From Chloroflexota bacterium (lineage in GTDB: Bacteria; Chloroflexota; Anaerolineae; Anaerolineales; UBA11579): a DNA stretch of 64,000 nucleotides. Every line of letters begins with the position of its first letter. Position 1 is the stretch's first letter. Below the pieces are notes generated by a model that searched no databases, was not told where the DNA came from, and saw only the letters and a list, made by a program, of their open reading frames with translations. A program made the translations under genes and the position numbers. This document shows, in pieces, positions 1-10,900 of this stretch. Where the stretch lies: NCBI GenBank assembly GCA_018662365.1, contig JABJGH010000033.1, positions 1 to 64,000 of the forward strand. The letters run 5' to 3'.

Positions 1-1
1 G

Positions 2-112
2 AGGTGGCACTACAACCAGATCAGACCCCATAGTTCACTGGGTTACAAACCCCCAACACCAGCAACCTTTATCCCACATACTTCACAACTTCAGCCTGCT
101 GGTGTAACATAA
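2..112 (+). CDS. IS3-family transposase (OrfB), C-terminal end only
   Basis: Frame 2 reads WHYNQIRPHSSLGYKPPTPA and ends at TAA 110-112. The Y-N-x-x-R-P-H-S-S-L-G-Y-K-P-P string is the hallmark C-terminus of the IS3/IS150 integrase-fold (DDE) transposase. It lies just after the catalytic glutamate helix, which is outside the window. The gene is cut by the window edge, so nothing can be said about whether it is intact. Confidence 0.9.
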   Translation, partial: RWHYNQIRPHSSLGYKPPTPATFIPHTSQLQPAGVT

Positions 113-115
113 TCA

Positions 116-141
116 CTGGTACAACTATTGGGGGCAGGTCA
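116..141 (+). repeat. Right terminal inverted repeat of the IS3-family element
   Basis: Read from the outer edge inward on the minus strand, the end is TGACCTGCCCCC followed by AATAGTTGTACCAG. Starting with TG and rich in C is typical of IS3-family termini. The matching left repeat is not in the window, so the exact length is a guess. Confidence 0.7.
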
Positions 142-1773
142 GGGGGGTCTTACATCGTTGCTAAAGATAATTTAGGCACTCTGCCCTCATTATTGGCTGC
201 CGGAGCTTTGCTTACGGATTATATTTTGACAGTGGCTGTTTCTGTATCAGCCGGCACCCGAGCCATTACATCAGCAATTCCAAAGTTCCATGATTATCGA
301 ATTTTCATCGCAATTATTGCAATTGCTTTTCTAACTTGGTTAAATCTTCGGGGAATAAGGGAAAGCGGAACGATTTTTGCTTTACCTACGTATGCTTTTA
401 TTTTAGGAATAATTATCGTTATCGTCTGGGGTTTTGTAAGATCTATGGGTTGGTTTGGGATATCTACGCTTCCCACGAATACTATTGATATTTCTACCCT
501 AAAAACTGTGACAGATGTTGGATTTTTGTGGTTAATACTTAGGGCCTTTGCTGCAGGTTGTACGGCTCTTACGGGTATCGAAGCAATTAGTGATGGCGTT
601 CAGGCTTTTAAACCACCAGAAACTAAAAATGCTGCAAAAACTATGGTCATTATGGCAATTATTGCCATGGTGCTTTTTATCGGAATAAGTTATTTATCTA
701 CCCATATGAATCTAATTCCTTCAGAAACGGACAGCATCCTATCACAAATGACCCGCAATATTGTGGGAAATGGATTTCTCTATTATTGGGTTCAGATTTT
801 TACAATGCTAATATTAATTCTTGCAGCCAATACAGGCTTTCAAGATTTTCCTCGTTTAAGCTACTTTCTAGCTAGAGATAATTTTTTGCCTCGTTGGATG
901 TTGAATCGTGGAGACCGTCTTGTTTATAATGGTGGAATTGTTACATTGGCTATTCTTTCAACTATTATCGTAGTGATATTCCAAGCAAACGAGATATCCA
1001 TGTTGCCCCTTTACGCCATCGGCGTTATGCTCAGTTTTACTTTATCTCAAGCAGGCATGGTGATTTTGTTAACAAAGATTGGGGAAATTAAACCAGACAA
1101 ATCGTTAAAAACATCTGAAACAACCCTAAAATATGAAAAAGGATGGCGATGGAAACGACTCTCTAGTTTTATTGGGGCTTTTGCTACATTAATTGTATTT
1201 ATCATTTTAGTAATAACAAAATTTGTGGAGGGAGCCTGGATAATCGTCATTACAATTCCATTGATCGTAAGTATGTTTTATTCAATTCGTAGTCATTATC
1301 ATGATGTTTCTGAAGCACTGCGTACAAAAGATCTAATTGGTAAAGAAAATCAACTCGTAACAATTGCAGATATTGTGATATTGCCCATAGGAGATATTCA
1401 TAAAGGCACCTTGCGTGCCTTGCAATATGCAAATAGATTGTCAACAGACGTTCGAGCCGTTTCTGTGACGACAAATGAGGAAATGAAGAACCGTTTAATT
1501 ACTAGATGGAACAGATTTCCGAAGTTGACGGAAAAAGCAGAATTAATTTGCCTCGATTATGACTATCGCGATGTGATACAACCCCTGCTGAGTTATATTC
1601 AAAATATAAAAGAAAATGAATTTCCTGAAGAGGTAATCACAGTTGTAATTCCTGAATTTATTACACAATCAAGCCTAACGAAATTTTTACATAATCGCAC
1701 GGCAGATATTTTAAGACGAGAAATAATAAATCAAAAAAATATTGTAATTATTGAAATTCCCTTTCATATATAA
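142..1773 (+). pseudogene. kimA: KimA-type potassium transporter, 5' end removed by IS insertion
   Basis: The open frame runs without a stop from the IS edge: GGSYIVAKDNLGT, then LLTDYILTVAVSVSAG, a clear match to the early membrane helices of the KimA family (APC superfamily, high-affinity K+ import, regulated by c-di-AMP in Bacillus). About ten membrane segments follow. A cytoplasmic UspA-like domain of about 150 residues comes next, ending FLHNRTADILRRE...IIEIPFHI, as in B. subtilis KimA. Family members are about 600 residues; roughly the first 80-90 are missing here, including the first helices and the normal start codon. An in-frame TTG at 193 exists but could not restore the lost helices. 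Without the insertion this would be a normal gene. A generic amino-acid permease is the alternative, but the C-terminal domain argues for KimA. Confidence 0.85.
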
Positions 1774-1969
1774 TGGATTCTTTTCTCCAATCTATTTGAA
1801 TAAATACCCCTAGCGATAGGGCTAATACCAGGGCGCTCCTACGGACTCGACCCCCCAGCCCATTAATTCGAAGACCGGTATGTATGGTGGATCCTATTGG
1901 GTTACATTACATAGCGGGGAGACTGTATATTTTCGGTTTTTTGATTAATCATTAATCCTTTTGGACAAT

Positions 1970-2004
1970 AAAAGAGCAGGCTGATGAATAGCCTGCCCTT
2001 TTAA
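1970..2004. terminator. Bidirectional Rho-independent terminator
   Basis: Perfect 7-bp stem GCAGGCT / AGCCTGC (1976-1982 with 1990-1996), with an A-tract on one side and TTTT on the other. It can end both the truncated kimA gene (plus) and the lipoprotein gene (minus). In the rest of 1774-2030 I see only a short CCCTA/TAGGG hairpin near 1808-1821. Confidence 0.8.
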
Positions 2005-2030
2005 TTTACCTATATTTTGACAACAATCGG

Positions 2031-3086
2031 TCAATCAATCCAGGTGAAACTAGAGATGATGAGTGTCCAAAATTCTTCGGCTTCGGCGGTTTGGGTGGGG
2101 AAGACTGTATCGATGGGCATGAGGGTCATGATGTAGGCTGTGCCGTCATGGACGGCGATGATGATGCGATTGCCAAATGCGCCGGGGAGTTCATCGGTGT
2201 AGTAGGCTTCTTCCCCATCGAGATAGACCATACCCACGACGGGGGTGCTTCCGGGGATCTTCCAATCATTGATGATCTGGGTGGAATATTGCTGACTGTT
2301 CAATCCACCAGAGGGGCCTTCGTTATTAATGCTCAAGCTGGTTAACATCACTTCTCCCCCGCCCCCAGGATGGGGTGCGGTGAGATTGACGCCAAAACGA
2401 GAGGGGTCAGCAAAAGTATTGTTCATGGTATATGTGTCAGGATAAAGTAGACAGAATCCCTGAGGGGCAGAGAGGTATGTGAGATAGTCAAAATAGGCGA
2501 CCGGGCAAACCGCGGTTCCGTCCGAGGCATAGACCAGGGCAAAGGGATGGGTGCCAAAGGCAACCCCATCGGGGTCGTGCAATTGGAATTGAGCTTGATA
2601 GAGTTCTCCATCTACTGCTGCTGGGGATAGTTCGATTTCTACACTGATATTGACCGTTTCACCGGGGGCGACACTGTGGCTGAGGGGCGAACTGAGGACA
2701 GAGGCGGATAAAACCGAGCCGCCAATTTGGACCCAGTTGTACTCAGTGGTCCAGGTGCAATCGCTATCATTTTCGATGGTCCAGGTCTTGGTCACTGGGA
2801 CGCCTTTTTCTAGCAGAGTGCCGTCGGGGACAGTGACATCGGCGACAAATTCAGAGTCGTTGGTGCAATCGACAACCGGTGTTTCGGTGGGCGGTACTGC
2901 TGATGGGATGGCGGTTGCAGTAGGATCTACAGGAATCTCGGAAGTGGCGGTGCTTTCATCTCCTACGGGTGCATCGGTGGGCGTATCTGTTGCTGTATCA
3001 TTTCCACCACTGATGGGTAAGGCACAGGCAATGGAGGCGATAATTAAAAGGGTAAAGAAGAAGAAAATTTTCCGTTTGTGGGTCAT
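2031..3086 (-). CDS. Lipoprotein with NBR1-Ig-like domain
   Basis: Predicted exported lipoprotein of 351 aa. The start chosen is the ATG at 3086 because GAGGAG lies 8-9 bases before it and a signal peptide follows at once: MTHKRK, a run of Phe/Leu/Ile, then lipobox S-I-A-C21. A Thr/Pro/Ser-rich linker (about residues 28-70) is followed by an NBR1-Ig-like domain (about 70-190; TKTWTIENDSDCTWTTEY is its typical core). This beta-sandwich is common in secreted Anaerolineae proteins. The C-terminal 150 residues are not recognised. It would be anchored outside the membrane, perhaps binding polymer or protein, but no enzyme motif is seen. It is followed by the terminator at 1970-2004 and lies behind the rpoC terminator, so it is probably transcribed alone. 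Confidence 0.75.
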   Translation of the reverse strand: MTHKRKIFFFFTLLIIASIACALPISGGNDTATDTPTDAPVGDESTATSEIPVDPTATAIPSAVPPTETPVVDCTNDSEFVADVTVPDGTLLEKGVPVTKTWTIENDSDCTWTTEYNWVQIGGSVLSASVLSSPLSHSVAPGETVNISVEIELSPAAVDGELYQAQFQLHDPDGVAFGTHPFALVYASDGTAVCPVAYFDYLTYLSAPQGFCLLYPDTYTMNNTFADPSRFGVNLTAPHPGGGGEVMLTSLSINNEGPSGGLNSQQYSTQIINDWKIPGSTPVVGMVYLDGEEAYYTDELPGAFGNRIIIAVHDGTAYIMTLMPIDTVFPTQTAEAEEFWTLIISSFTWID

Positions 3087-3210
3087 GATAGCGCTCCTCG
3101 GGATAATTTGGTACATCACTATTCTATAGGGAAGATCAGGCTTAAGCAACCGTCAATCTCTTCATGGGATGCCCAGGGTTTCGGCATTTCCGATATTAAA
3201 TATTAGGGTA

Positions 3211-3243
3211 AAAAAAAAGCCCCGTGGAATCACGGGGCTTTTG
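3211..3243 (-). terminator. Rho-independent terminator of rpoC
   Basis: Ten-bp perfect stem AAGCCCCGTG / CACGGGGCTT (3217-3226 with 3231-3240), loop GAAT. On the minus strand it is followed by a long T-run. It lies 20 bases after the rpoC stop. Confidence 0.92.
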
Positions 3244-3261
3244 ATCGAGTATTAATACTGA

Positions 3262-6200
3262 TTAATCGCCTGCAGGTTCGACTTCGACTTCAGCCTCACC
3301 ATCTACCTCAGCGGCTAATAATTCGGCTTCGCCATCTTCTAGACCAGCGACGGGTAATTCTTCCACCTCAGCCAGGACAAGGTTTTTGTCTACATATCCG
3401 GTACCTGCGGGGATGAGTTTACCGAGGATCACGTTTTCCTTTAGGCCGTGGAGGGGATCTTCAGCCCCACCAATTGCAGCACCCGCCAAAACCTTAATGG
3501 TGTGTTGGAAGGAAGCAGCGGACAAGAAGGAATCGGTTGTAAGGGAAGCCTTGGTGATGCCCAATAATTCGTCAACGAATTTTGTGGGTTCTTTCCCTTC
3601 CTCGAGCAAGATCTCATTTGCTTTTTGAAGTTCAAGACGATCCAAGAAGTCACCGGGTAAATTGGTGGAATCACCAGGAGCAGTTACTTGGACTTTGGAG
3701 AGCATCTTTCTTACGATGACCTCAAAGTGCTTGTCATGGATATTCTGCCCTTGGGAACGGTAGACTTGCTGTACTTCTTGCAAGAGGTACATAAAGCAAG
3801 CTTCACGACCTTGGATGCGCAAGATGGTATGAGGGTTTAGGGAACCTTCGGTGAGAGCTTGGCCGGGTTCGATCATATCGCCAGTTTTGACGATCAATCG
3901 GGAATTGGATGGAATTTCGTATTCGCCTTCTTCTCTAAACTCATAGGAGACGATCACTTTCTTCTTACCTTCCAAGCGTACACGGCCACCATTCTTTGCA
4001 ACCAATTTGGTTTTCTCATCGTCCTCAAGTACTGCAATTACATCATCGGTTTCAACTTCACCGGCATCTTCTACTTGGGACTTCCAACCTTTGCCAAGTT
4101 CATAGACATCTTCGACCATTTCAGTATGGAGCACTTTTACGATGCGGATATCTGAATATTTGTCTGATTGGACAACTTCGGCTTTTCCAGCGATCTCAGA
4201 AACGGCTGCTTCACCTTTTGGTGCTTTACGAGCTTCAAAAAGTTCTTCAACTCTGGGGAGACCGGTTGTAATGTCAGACCCGGCAGCAACACCACCGGTG
4301 TGGAAGGTACGCAAGGTTAACTGTGTACCTGGCTCACCGATCGATTGGGCGGCGACAATACCTACTGCAGCGCCTCCGGCAACAAGTTTGCCACGACCAA
4401 GGTCTAGCCCATAACAACTGGCACAAATGCCGCGAGTACTTTCACATACTAATGGTGAGCGGGAATAAATTTCCTGCACACCGCCGTTGGTGATTTTTCG
4501 AACCAACTCTTTTTCGATCATGTCGCCGACTTCTGCGATGATCTCACCAGTTTCTGGATGGACAACTCGTTTGGCTAAGATACGACCAAAAATTCTGTCT
4601 CCTAAGGATTGCCCGGCAATATCATCGGCGGCGTAGATCCAGGCACCATTTTCAGTACCGCAATCATCGTCCATAATGATGATGTCTTGGGCGACGTCAA
4701 CCAAACGACGGGTCAAATATCCGGCATCCGCAGTACGGAGGGCGGTATCTGCCAAACCCTTTCGAGAACCATGGGTGGAAATAAAGTATTCTAGTGCGGT
4801 CAATCCTTCACGGAAGTTTGAACGGATGGGGAGAGGAATAATACGACCAGAGGGGTCAGCCATCATTCCACGCATTCCGGCGAGCTGGCTAATGGTACTA
4901 AAGCCACCTTTCCCAGCTCCAGAATTGGCTTGAATGGCCAAATTGTTTTCTGGGTCCATTTCTTTTTTGACTGCTTTAGAAATATCGTCGGTTGCTTTTT
5001 GCCAGATCTCGATCACACGATCATTTTGTTCTTGTGAGGTTAATAACCCGCGGTGATAATCACGTTCTACGATGATCTCTTCTTCACGGGCTGCATCTAC
5101 CATCGTGTATTTTTCAGCAGGAATGGTGATGTCTGAAACGGCGATGGAGATACCGGAAATTGTGGCATATTGGAAGCCAATATCTTTGATGCGGTCTGCA
5201 ACCTCTGAAGTTTCAGTTTCATTGGTGACATCTAGAATTTCGGCGATAAGGTCTTTCACACCACCTTTATCTAATGTCTCATTGATGAATTGAGCTTCTT
5301 TGGGGAGAATCATGTTGAATAATGCACGACCGACGGTTGTTTTAATTCGTCGAGAAACAGCTTCCTCTAATCGATCATTGTTCTCATCGTAGATCGAGTT
5401 GACTTGAACTTCGATCTGGGCATGGATATCGACTTGTTCGAGCTGATAGGCCAATTGCACTTCAAGCATATCCGCAAACACGCGACCATGGCCTTTATGT
5501 TCTCGGGCGGATTCCATGGTCATGTAATACACGCCCAGGATCATATCTTTGGACGGGCCAATGATCGGTTCGCCATCGGCTGGTTTCAACAAGTTTTTGG
5601 AGGAGAGCATCAACTCGCGAGCTTCCTTCACGGATTTTTCAGATAGGGGCACATGGACTGCCATTTGGTCACCATCGAAGTCAGCATTGAAAGCAGTGGT
5701 GACGAGGGGGTGAAGTTGAATGGCAGATCCTTCGATGAGGATCGGTTCAAAGGCCTGGATACCCAAACGATGCAATGTAGGGGCACGGTTGAGCAAGACA
5801 GGGCGTTCTTTGATTACCTCTTCCAGAACTTCCCATACTTCGGGTAAGTTGCGGTCGATGAATCTTTTGGCACCCTTTACATTTGCGGCGTAGGCATGTT
5901 TGACCAAGCGGCCGAGAACGAAGGGGCGGAACAATTCTAATGCCATTGCTTTGGGCAATCCACATTGGTAAAGTTTTAGTTTAGGACCAACAACGATGAC
6001 GGAACGACCAGAATAGTCGACACGTTTACCGAGAAGGTTTCGACGGAAACGACCTTTCTTGCCTTTCAACAAATCACTTAAGGACTTGAGTTCTCTTCGA
6101 CCACGGCGGGAAAGTGCTTTTCCACGTTGTGAGTTATCGATGAGGGAGTCGACTGCCTCTTGGAGCATACGCTTTTCATTGCGGACGATGACGTCTGGTG

Positions 6201-7560
6201 CACCCAATTCTAGCAATCTTTTCAAACGATTGTTACGGTTGATGACACGGCGATAGAGGTCATTGAGATCAGAGGTTGCAAATCGGCCACCATCTAACTG
6301 GACCATTGGGCGCAGGTCAGGAGGAATGACAGGGAGGACAGTCATGATCGTCCATTCTGGGCCATTTCCGGAGCGCATAAATGCTTCAGCAACTTTTAGT
6401 CGTTTGGTAGCTTTTTTACGTTTTTGTTTACTCTTTGAAGTGCGGACTTCTACCCATAACTCTTCAGAAAGTTTCTCAAGGTCGAGTCGTTTTAGAATAT
6501 CGAAGAATGCCTCGGCACCCATGTCTGCTCTAAAGACCTGGCCCCAACGAGAACGCAGCTCACGATATCGGCGTTCGCCCATAAAGGAAAGCGGGGTGAG
6601 ATCAATTAATTCGTCTCGGAAGAGAAGTTTTTCTGCTCGAGCGGCGGAAGTTTCTTCGTCCAATTTGGCGCGCATTTCAGTAATCGCCAGGTCAGCTTCA
6701 GCTTTCGTGCTGGCGATATTTAATTTTATATGTTCTAGTTCTCGTTGATTACCGCTACCACTTTCAGATTCCAAGGATTCGATATAAGTTTTGATCTCTT
6801 CTTGGATGATTCCGACGTGTTTATTATTAATCTCTTCGCCAGATTTCACGATCACCTTTTCGGTGGCTGAGAAAACAATATCTTTTCTAGGCGCTGTGCC
6901 TAATTCTTTTTCTAATTTACTTTCAAGGGTTTGGCCTTCTTTGATCACAGGATCTAACTTAGAAGCCAATTCTTCTTGATGTCTTTTCTCAACCTGGTCT
7001 AATTGACCCTCGAGCTCAGTGACTTTCTCATCTCTTCCACTTTCTAATAATTCGATCTCACCATTTGCGTCGGTTGACATGCTGCCTTCAATCTCAGCAA
7101 TTTCTTCGTCCAAACGAATTAATGCCTTATCGCGGGCTTCATCGTCTACATAGGTGACGACATATTGCGCAAAATAAAGCACACGGTCAAGATTCTTTCG
7201 TGAAATATCTAATAATGCGCCTAAATATGAGGGCACTCTTCGGGTATACCAAACATGGGCAATTGGAGCCGCTAAAGAGATATGCCCCATGCGTTCACGG
7301 CGCACAGATGAGCGGGTCACTTCTACGTTACATTTATCGCAGACGATTCCTTTATAGCGGATATTCTTGTATTTGCCACAGTAACATTGCCAGTCACGGG
7401 TTGGACCAAATATCGCTTCGCAGAATAGACCATCTTTTTCTGGTCGTAATCTTCGGTAGTTAATCGTTTCCGGTTTAAGTACCTCACCATATGACCAACT
7501 CATGATGGTTTTTGGTGATGCTAAACTAATGCGAAGTGCCCGTAATTCCTTAGCTTCCAT
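3262..7560 (-). CDS. rpoC: DNA-directed RNA polymerase subunit beta'
   Basis: Largest subunit of RNA polymerase, 1432 aa, full length. The N-terminal zinc site is Cys59, Cys61, Cys74 and Cys77. The catalytic Mg-binding NADFDGD motif is at 625-631 (458-464 in E. coli). Bridge-helix, trigger-loop and second zinc regions follow, and the tail is acidic. The shift of about 165 residues comes from a Glu/Lys-rich, probably coiled-coil insertion at about residues 145-325, between [11 protein letters not shown] and [16 protein letters not shown]. Inserts at this site are known in several phyla. GGAGG lies 8 bases before the ATG. The gene is normally cotranscribed with rpoB, but here the upstream neighbour on the same strand is a sensor kinase and the gene has its own strong promoter. 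It ends at a strong terminator. Confidence 0.98.
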   Translation of the reverse strand: MEAKELRALRISLASPKTIMSWSYGEVLKPETINYRRLRPEKDGLFCEAIFGPTRDWQCYCGKYKNIRYKGIVCDKCNVEVTRSSVRRERMGHISLAAPIAHVWYTRRVPSYLGALLDISRKNLDRVLYFAQYVVTYVDDEARDKALIRLDEEIAEIEGSMSTDANGEIELLESGRDEKVTELEGQLDQVEKRHQEELASKLDPVIKEGQTLESKLEKELGTAPRKDIVFSATEKVIVKSGEEINNKHVGIIQEEIKTYIESLESESGSGNQRELEHIKLNIASTKAEADLAITEMRAKLDEETSAARAEKLLFRDELIDLTPLSFMGERRYRELRSRWGQVFRADMGAEAFFDILKRLDLEKLSEELWVEVRTSKSKQKRKKATKRLKVAEAFMRSGNGPEWTIMTVLPVIPPDLRPMVQLDGGRFATSDLNDLYRRVINRNNRLKRLLELGAPDVIVRNEKRMLQEAVDSLIDNSQRGKALSRRGRRELKSLSDLLKGKKGRFRRNLLGKRVDYSGRSVIVVGPKLKLYQCGLPKAMALELFRPFVLGRLVKHAYAANVKGAKRFIDRNLPEVWEVLEEVIKERPVLLNRAPTLHRLGIQAFEPILIEGSAIQLHPLVTTAFNADFDGDQMAVHVPLSEKSVKEARELMLSSKNLLKPADGEPIIGPSKDMILGVYYMTMESAREHKGHGRVFADMLEVQLAYQLEQVDIHAQIEVQVNSIYDENNDRLEEAVSRRIKTTVGRALFNMILPKEAQFINETLDKGGVKDLIAEILDVTNETETSEVADRIKDIGFQYATISGISIAVSDITIPAEKYTMVDAAREEEIIVERDYHRGLLTSQEQNDRVIEIWQKATDDISKAVKKEMDPENNLAIQANSGAGKGGFSTISQLAGMRGMMADPSGRIIPLPIRSNFREGLTALEYFISTHGSRKGLADTALRTADAGYLTRRLVDVAQDIIIMDDDCGTENGAWIYAADDIAGQSLGDRIFGRILAKRVVHPETGEIIAEVGDMIEKELVRKITNGGVQEIYSRSPLVCESTRGICASCYGLDLGRGKLVAGGAAVGIVAAQSIGEPGTQLTLRTFHTGGVAAGSDITTGLPRVEELFEARKAPKGEAAVSEIAGKAEVVQSDKYSDIRIVKVLHTEMVEDVYELGKGWKSQVEDAGEVETDDVIAVLEDDEKTKLVAKNGGRVRLEGKKKVIVSYEFREEGEYEIPSNSRLIVKTGDMIEPGQALTEGSLNPHTILRIQGREACFMYLLQEVQQVYRSQGQNIHDKHFEVIVRKMLSKVQVTAPGDSTNLPGDFLDRLELQKANEILLEEGKEPTKFVDELLGITKASLTTDSFLSAASFQHTIKVLAGAAIGGAEDPLHGLKENVILGKLIPAGTGYVDKNLVLAEVEELPVAGLEDGEAELLAAEVDGEAEVEVEPAGD

Positions 7561-7790
7561 TCATATGCCTCCTGAATGACATAGGTAAAAAAATAATTTA
7601 TCATCTTAATCAGCGAGCATGAACTGGATTTATTTTAGGCAATATTCTTTTCATTTTTTAGAAATAAATATTGCGCAAATCATTCGCTGACGAATATCGA
7701 ACATACGTGCTGATAGCAGAACAAACCAAAGCAAGCGCATGAGTGCGTTTATCTACTCAAGCGCTACCTGTTTATCCTGCTATTTCTTTT
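7561..7790 (-). promoter_or_regulatory. Long structured leader of rpoC
   Basis: About 230 nt lie between the predicted rpoC transcription start and its ATG, in a 372-nt gene-free stretch (7561-7932). On the minus strand the leader can form at least three hairpins: GCGC-TT-GAGT with ACTC-AT-GCGC (near 7735-7768), ATTCG/CGAAT (near 7682-7696), and GCAATATT/AATATTGC (7667-7674 with 7639-7646, 20-nt loop). None has a T-run, so a terminator is unlikely. I see no open frame and no known riboswitch. The part beyond the promoter (7824-7932) shows nothing I recognise. Confidence 0.45.
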
Positions 7791-7795
7791 TCTTT

Positions 7796-7823
7796 ATTAT
7801 ACAACTCTAAATTCCGATGTCAA
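7796..7823 (-). promoter_or_regulatory. Sigma-70-type promoter of rpoC
   Basis: On the minus strand: TTGACA (7823-7818), 16-nt spacer, TATAAT (7801-7796). Both hexamers match the consensus fully. This is the best promoter in the window and explains how rpoC can be expressed without rpoB upstream. Confidence 0.88.
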
Positions 7824-7932
7824 GAGCGCGATGCCATATTTATACAGGTTTAATAATTGGCAGGGCATAAAGAATATGATAAAGAAAGGGGTGTTTGGAA
7901 ATAATTAGGGATGTTTAGGTGAAGTTCGCTGA

Positions 7933-10900
7933 TCAGTTATTTATTGGGATCGATAAATAAAAACTGCTGCCGATACCCAATTGGCTTTCCACTGTTATTG
8001 TTCCCCCGTGTTTTTCGGCGATGGATTTCACTATGGTTAATCCGAGGCCGCTCCCCTTTTCTTTATTATTATCAAAGCCCACTACCCGATAGAAACGGTC
8101 GAATACTTTTTGCTGATCGATGGGGGCAATACCGATGCCAGAATCTTTGACAGTAATTAGAATTGATTCCTCTTTTAGTTCAATGCTTACCTGAACAGTT
8201 CCGCCAGATTCGGTGTATTTAATTCCGTTTTCAATCAGGTTTTGCAAAGCTTGATGAAGGAGTGTTTTATCTGCATTAATTTCAGGAATGTTTGCTTCAG
8301 GTGTTTCAATGGATAGCTTGATCTGTTTTTGAAGAGCCAAAATTTGCATTTCTTCAACAACCTGTTTTGCAATATCCATTACTGAAACTTTCTCAAGAAT
8401 AAGACCGTGGTCTTCCTCGATACGCTCGACCTCAAGCATATTCGTTACCATATCAGACATGCTTTCAACCCCATATATAATCTTTTTTACATATTCGATC
8501 TGTTCTTCGTTTAGATCGCCGACCATCTCTAACATTGAGGCATAACCGAGGATAAAGGTTAGTGGTGATCGAAGATCGTGGCTAACGGTGGATATGTATT
8601 CAGCAGTTAACTTTTGACTATTCTTAAAGCTGCTCACGTCACTCAATATGCAAATACGCCCAATCTTATGATTGTTGAAAATAATGGTTGAGGCATTGGC
8701 GTTATACACCCGACCATTTTCAAACTTTAATTCACTTGAACTTATTTCATTTTCTTTGGTACTTAGCAAATTCAGCAGGATTTTGGGGGCCTTGACCTTT
8801 TTTATAGATTTGCCCAGCACTTTTTTATTATCAACTGCCAAAAGTTCTAATGCGGCGGGGTTCAGTAATACAAACTTGTCGTTATTATCGGTTACAAAAA
8901 CAGGATCCGTGCTGGAATTTATGATGGCTTCGATCTGATTTCTCCCCCCAATGGCGGAGGTGTATAGAGAAACATTCGCTGCCGCTGTGGCAGCTTGGCT
9001 GGCCACATTTTCCAAATATTCGATCTCTTCGTTCCCAAATTTATGCAGGCTATGGTAGCCCACCCACAAAGTGCCGTAAAACACCTCATCTACCATTAAG
9101 GCAAGGGCCATCAAACTTGCAGGGAGAGGCAAACCCAAAGGATGAATAATATCTGATCGAGAAAGGTCTTTGAGAATTATCTTCTCTTGCTTTTTTGAGA
9201 GCTCAAGAATATGCTCATCGATATCCTCATAGGCATCAGATTTTATTCCAGAACCATATCTTTTTAAATTCCCCTCATTGGTTTTAAATTGAGTGCCGTC
9301 GGTAAATATCAACCGCACCGAAGAAGCTCCTGTAGCCAGCGCTCCCTCTAAGATTGGGGGGACCAAGGTGTCGAAATCCAAACTGGATGCGGCACCTTTG
9401 CTGACAGCCAGCAAACGGTTGGTTTCATCTAAGCGGGCTTTTAAACTTCGCCGCATTTTCTCAAAGGATTGACTTAAGTTCCCAAGTTCATCGGAGCCTT
9501 TTAGAGCTAAAGAATGCCCCAAATCTCCCTCTGAGATTCGAGTAGATTCTGCAACCAGGGATTGCAAGGAACGGCTGACCGACCCAATACTGTAGCGCAA
9601 GAGCACATATGCCAACAGGATGAGTGCGATCAGCAAACCAAGCAGCGGGATTGCAATATCCATGGCGGCTTGCTGTGCAACCTGGGCAGGGAGGGACGTC
9701 ACCACCGACCAAGATTGACCATCAACCGGTTTGAAATATTCTAATACCCGATTGCCATTTGAATTTGTGCCATAAAAGAAATTTTCTTCACCCCAAATAT
9801 CTCCCAAATATTCCTGGCCAATTCTTTCTGGTTGGGTATGGAATAAGATTTGGTTTTGAGAATCAAGGAGAATAGAATGACCGCCCAATTTGGTCATCTC
9901 GTTGAGGTTATTTTGGACCGAGACAAAATAGGGATTGGTATCTAAACTTGTTCTGCCAATTAATATTCGATTTATATTTCCCTCTGTGTTTGAGAGGGGC
10001 ACAATAAATGACAGCCGGGCTGAGCTGCCTGATTGAACTGGGGCAAGGGTGTAGTATTGAAAAATAATTCCATCTAAGGCTAAACCAATGCCCATTCTTT
10101 CTAATTGAGAAGGGAGAATATTTTCAAAATCGTTTTCTGGATAACCAGCGATAGATTGCTGGTTGGCATCGACCAAAGATAATTGGTCAAAAAACGGCGT
10201 TTCCCGAATAATTTCCTGTAAAACTGGTGCAAAGCTTTCTCCCTCTAACTCTTCTAAAAGCCGCTCATCTTTGCTAGCCTGGGCTAATAAACTTTGCCCC
10301 GTAATTTGAACTAGGGGAATACTTTCGGCGGCAGTATCGGCTGTCAAACGCATTTGGTTCTCGATCATATCCCTGGATACTTTTCCAGCAATGATCCAGT
10401 CTCCTGCCATTAAGATGAGGATGAGGATTAAAACCATAGGGGCCATGAGAAAAAACAATCTTGCCTCAAGGCTACTCTCAGTAGGGGAAGGCTCGAGATC
10501 TTCTTCTCCAAAACGAGTTTTTGGGTAGCCGATAGATATGGCTTCTAAGATCGCCCCACCCAGCAAGACTTGAATTGAAAATGCTAAACTGTCACCGCCC
10601 AAGTGGGAGATGACATAATCCAGGCGAACCGGAAGGGAACCATTAATTATAAATAAGGAGGTGAGAAGAAATAGTACCGCATAGATCAGGGATAGCAGAA
10701 ACCCTGCGATGATCGGGCGGCGGAGTAGGCGAAAGGCAGTTGTTCGAAAGCGTTGACGCAGAGAGAGGCTGAAAATTGCACCGAGAAACCCGTATATGAT
10801 TGGCGTGAATAAACTATGGTTTCCATAACTTCCGAGGATTACGCCCATTAATGTGGCCAGAAACGCTCCTGGAAGAGGTCCAAAATAACCACCAGCCAAC

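Larger units (their letters stand above)
1..141 (+). mobile_element. Right end of an IS3-family insertion sequence
   Basis: The first 141 bases hold the last 36 codons of an IS3-type transposase, then about 30 bases ending in an imperfect IS3-style terminus (TG...CA type; the end reads TGACCTGCCCCC on the minus strand). Right after base 141 the reading frame of a KimA-type transporter begins in mid-protein at its conserved Gly-Gly-Ser-Tyr stretch. The junction therefore looks like a true insertion point. The left end and most of the element lie outside the window. IS3 elements usually make 3-4 bp target duplications; the bases after 141 are a run of G, but the other copy cannot be seen here. 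Confidence 0.85.

Noticed and set aside
1826-1885. tRNA-like string (GTCGAGTCC, TTCGAA) after kimA
   Set aside because: No cloverleaf can be folded with proper acceptor and anticodon stems on either strand.
2650-3129. Plus-strand frame of 159 codons
   Set aside because: It is antisense to the lipoprotein gene, starts without a ribosome site and has no family resemblance.
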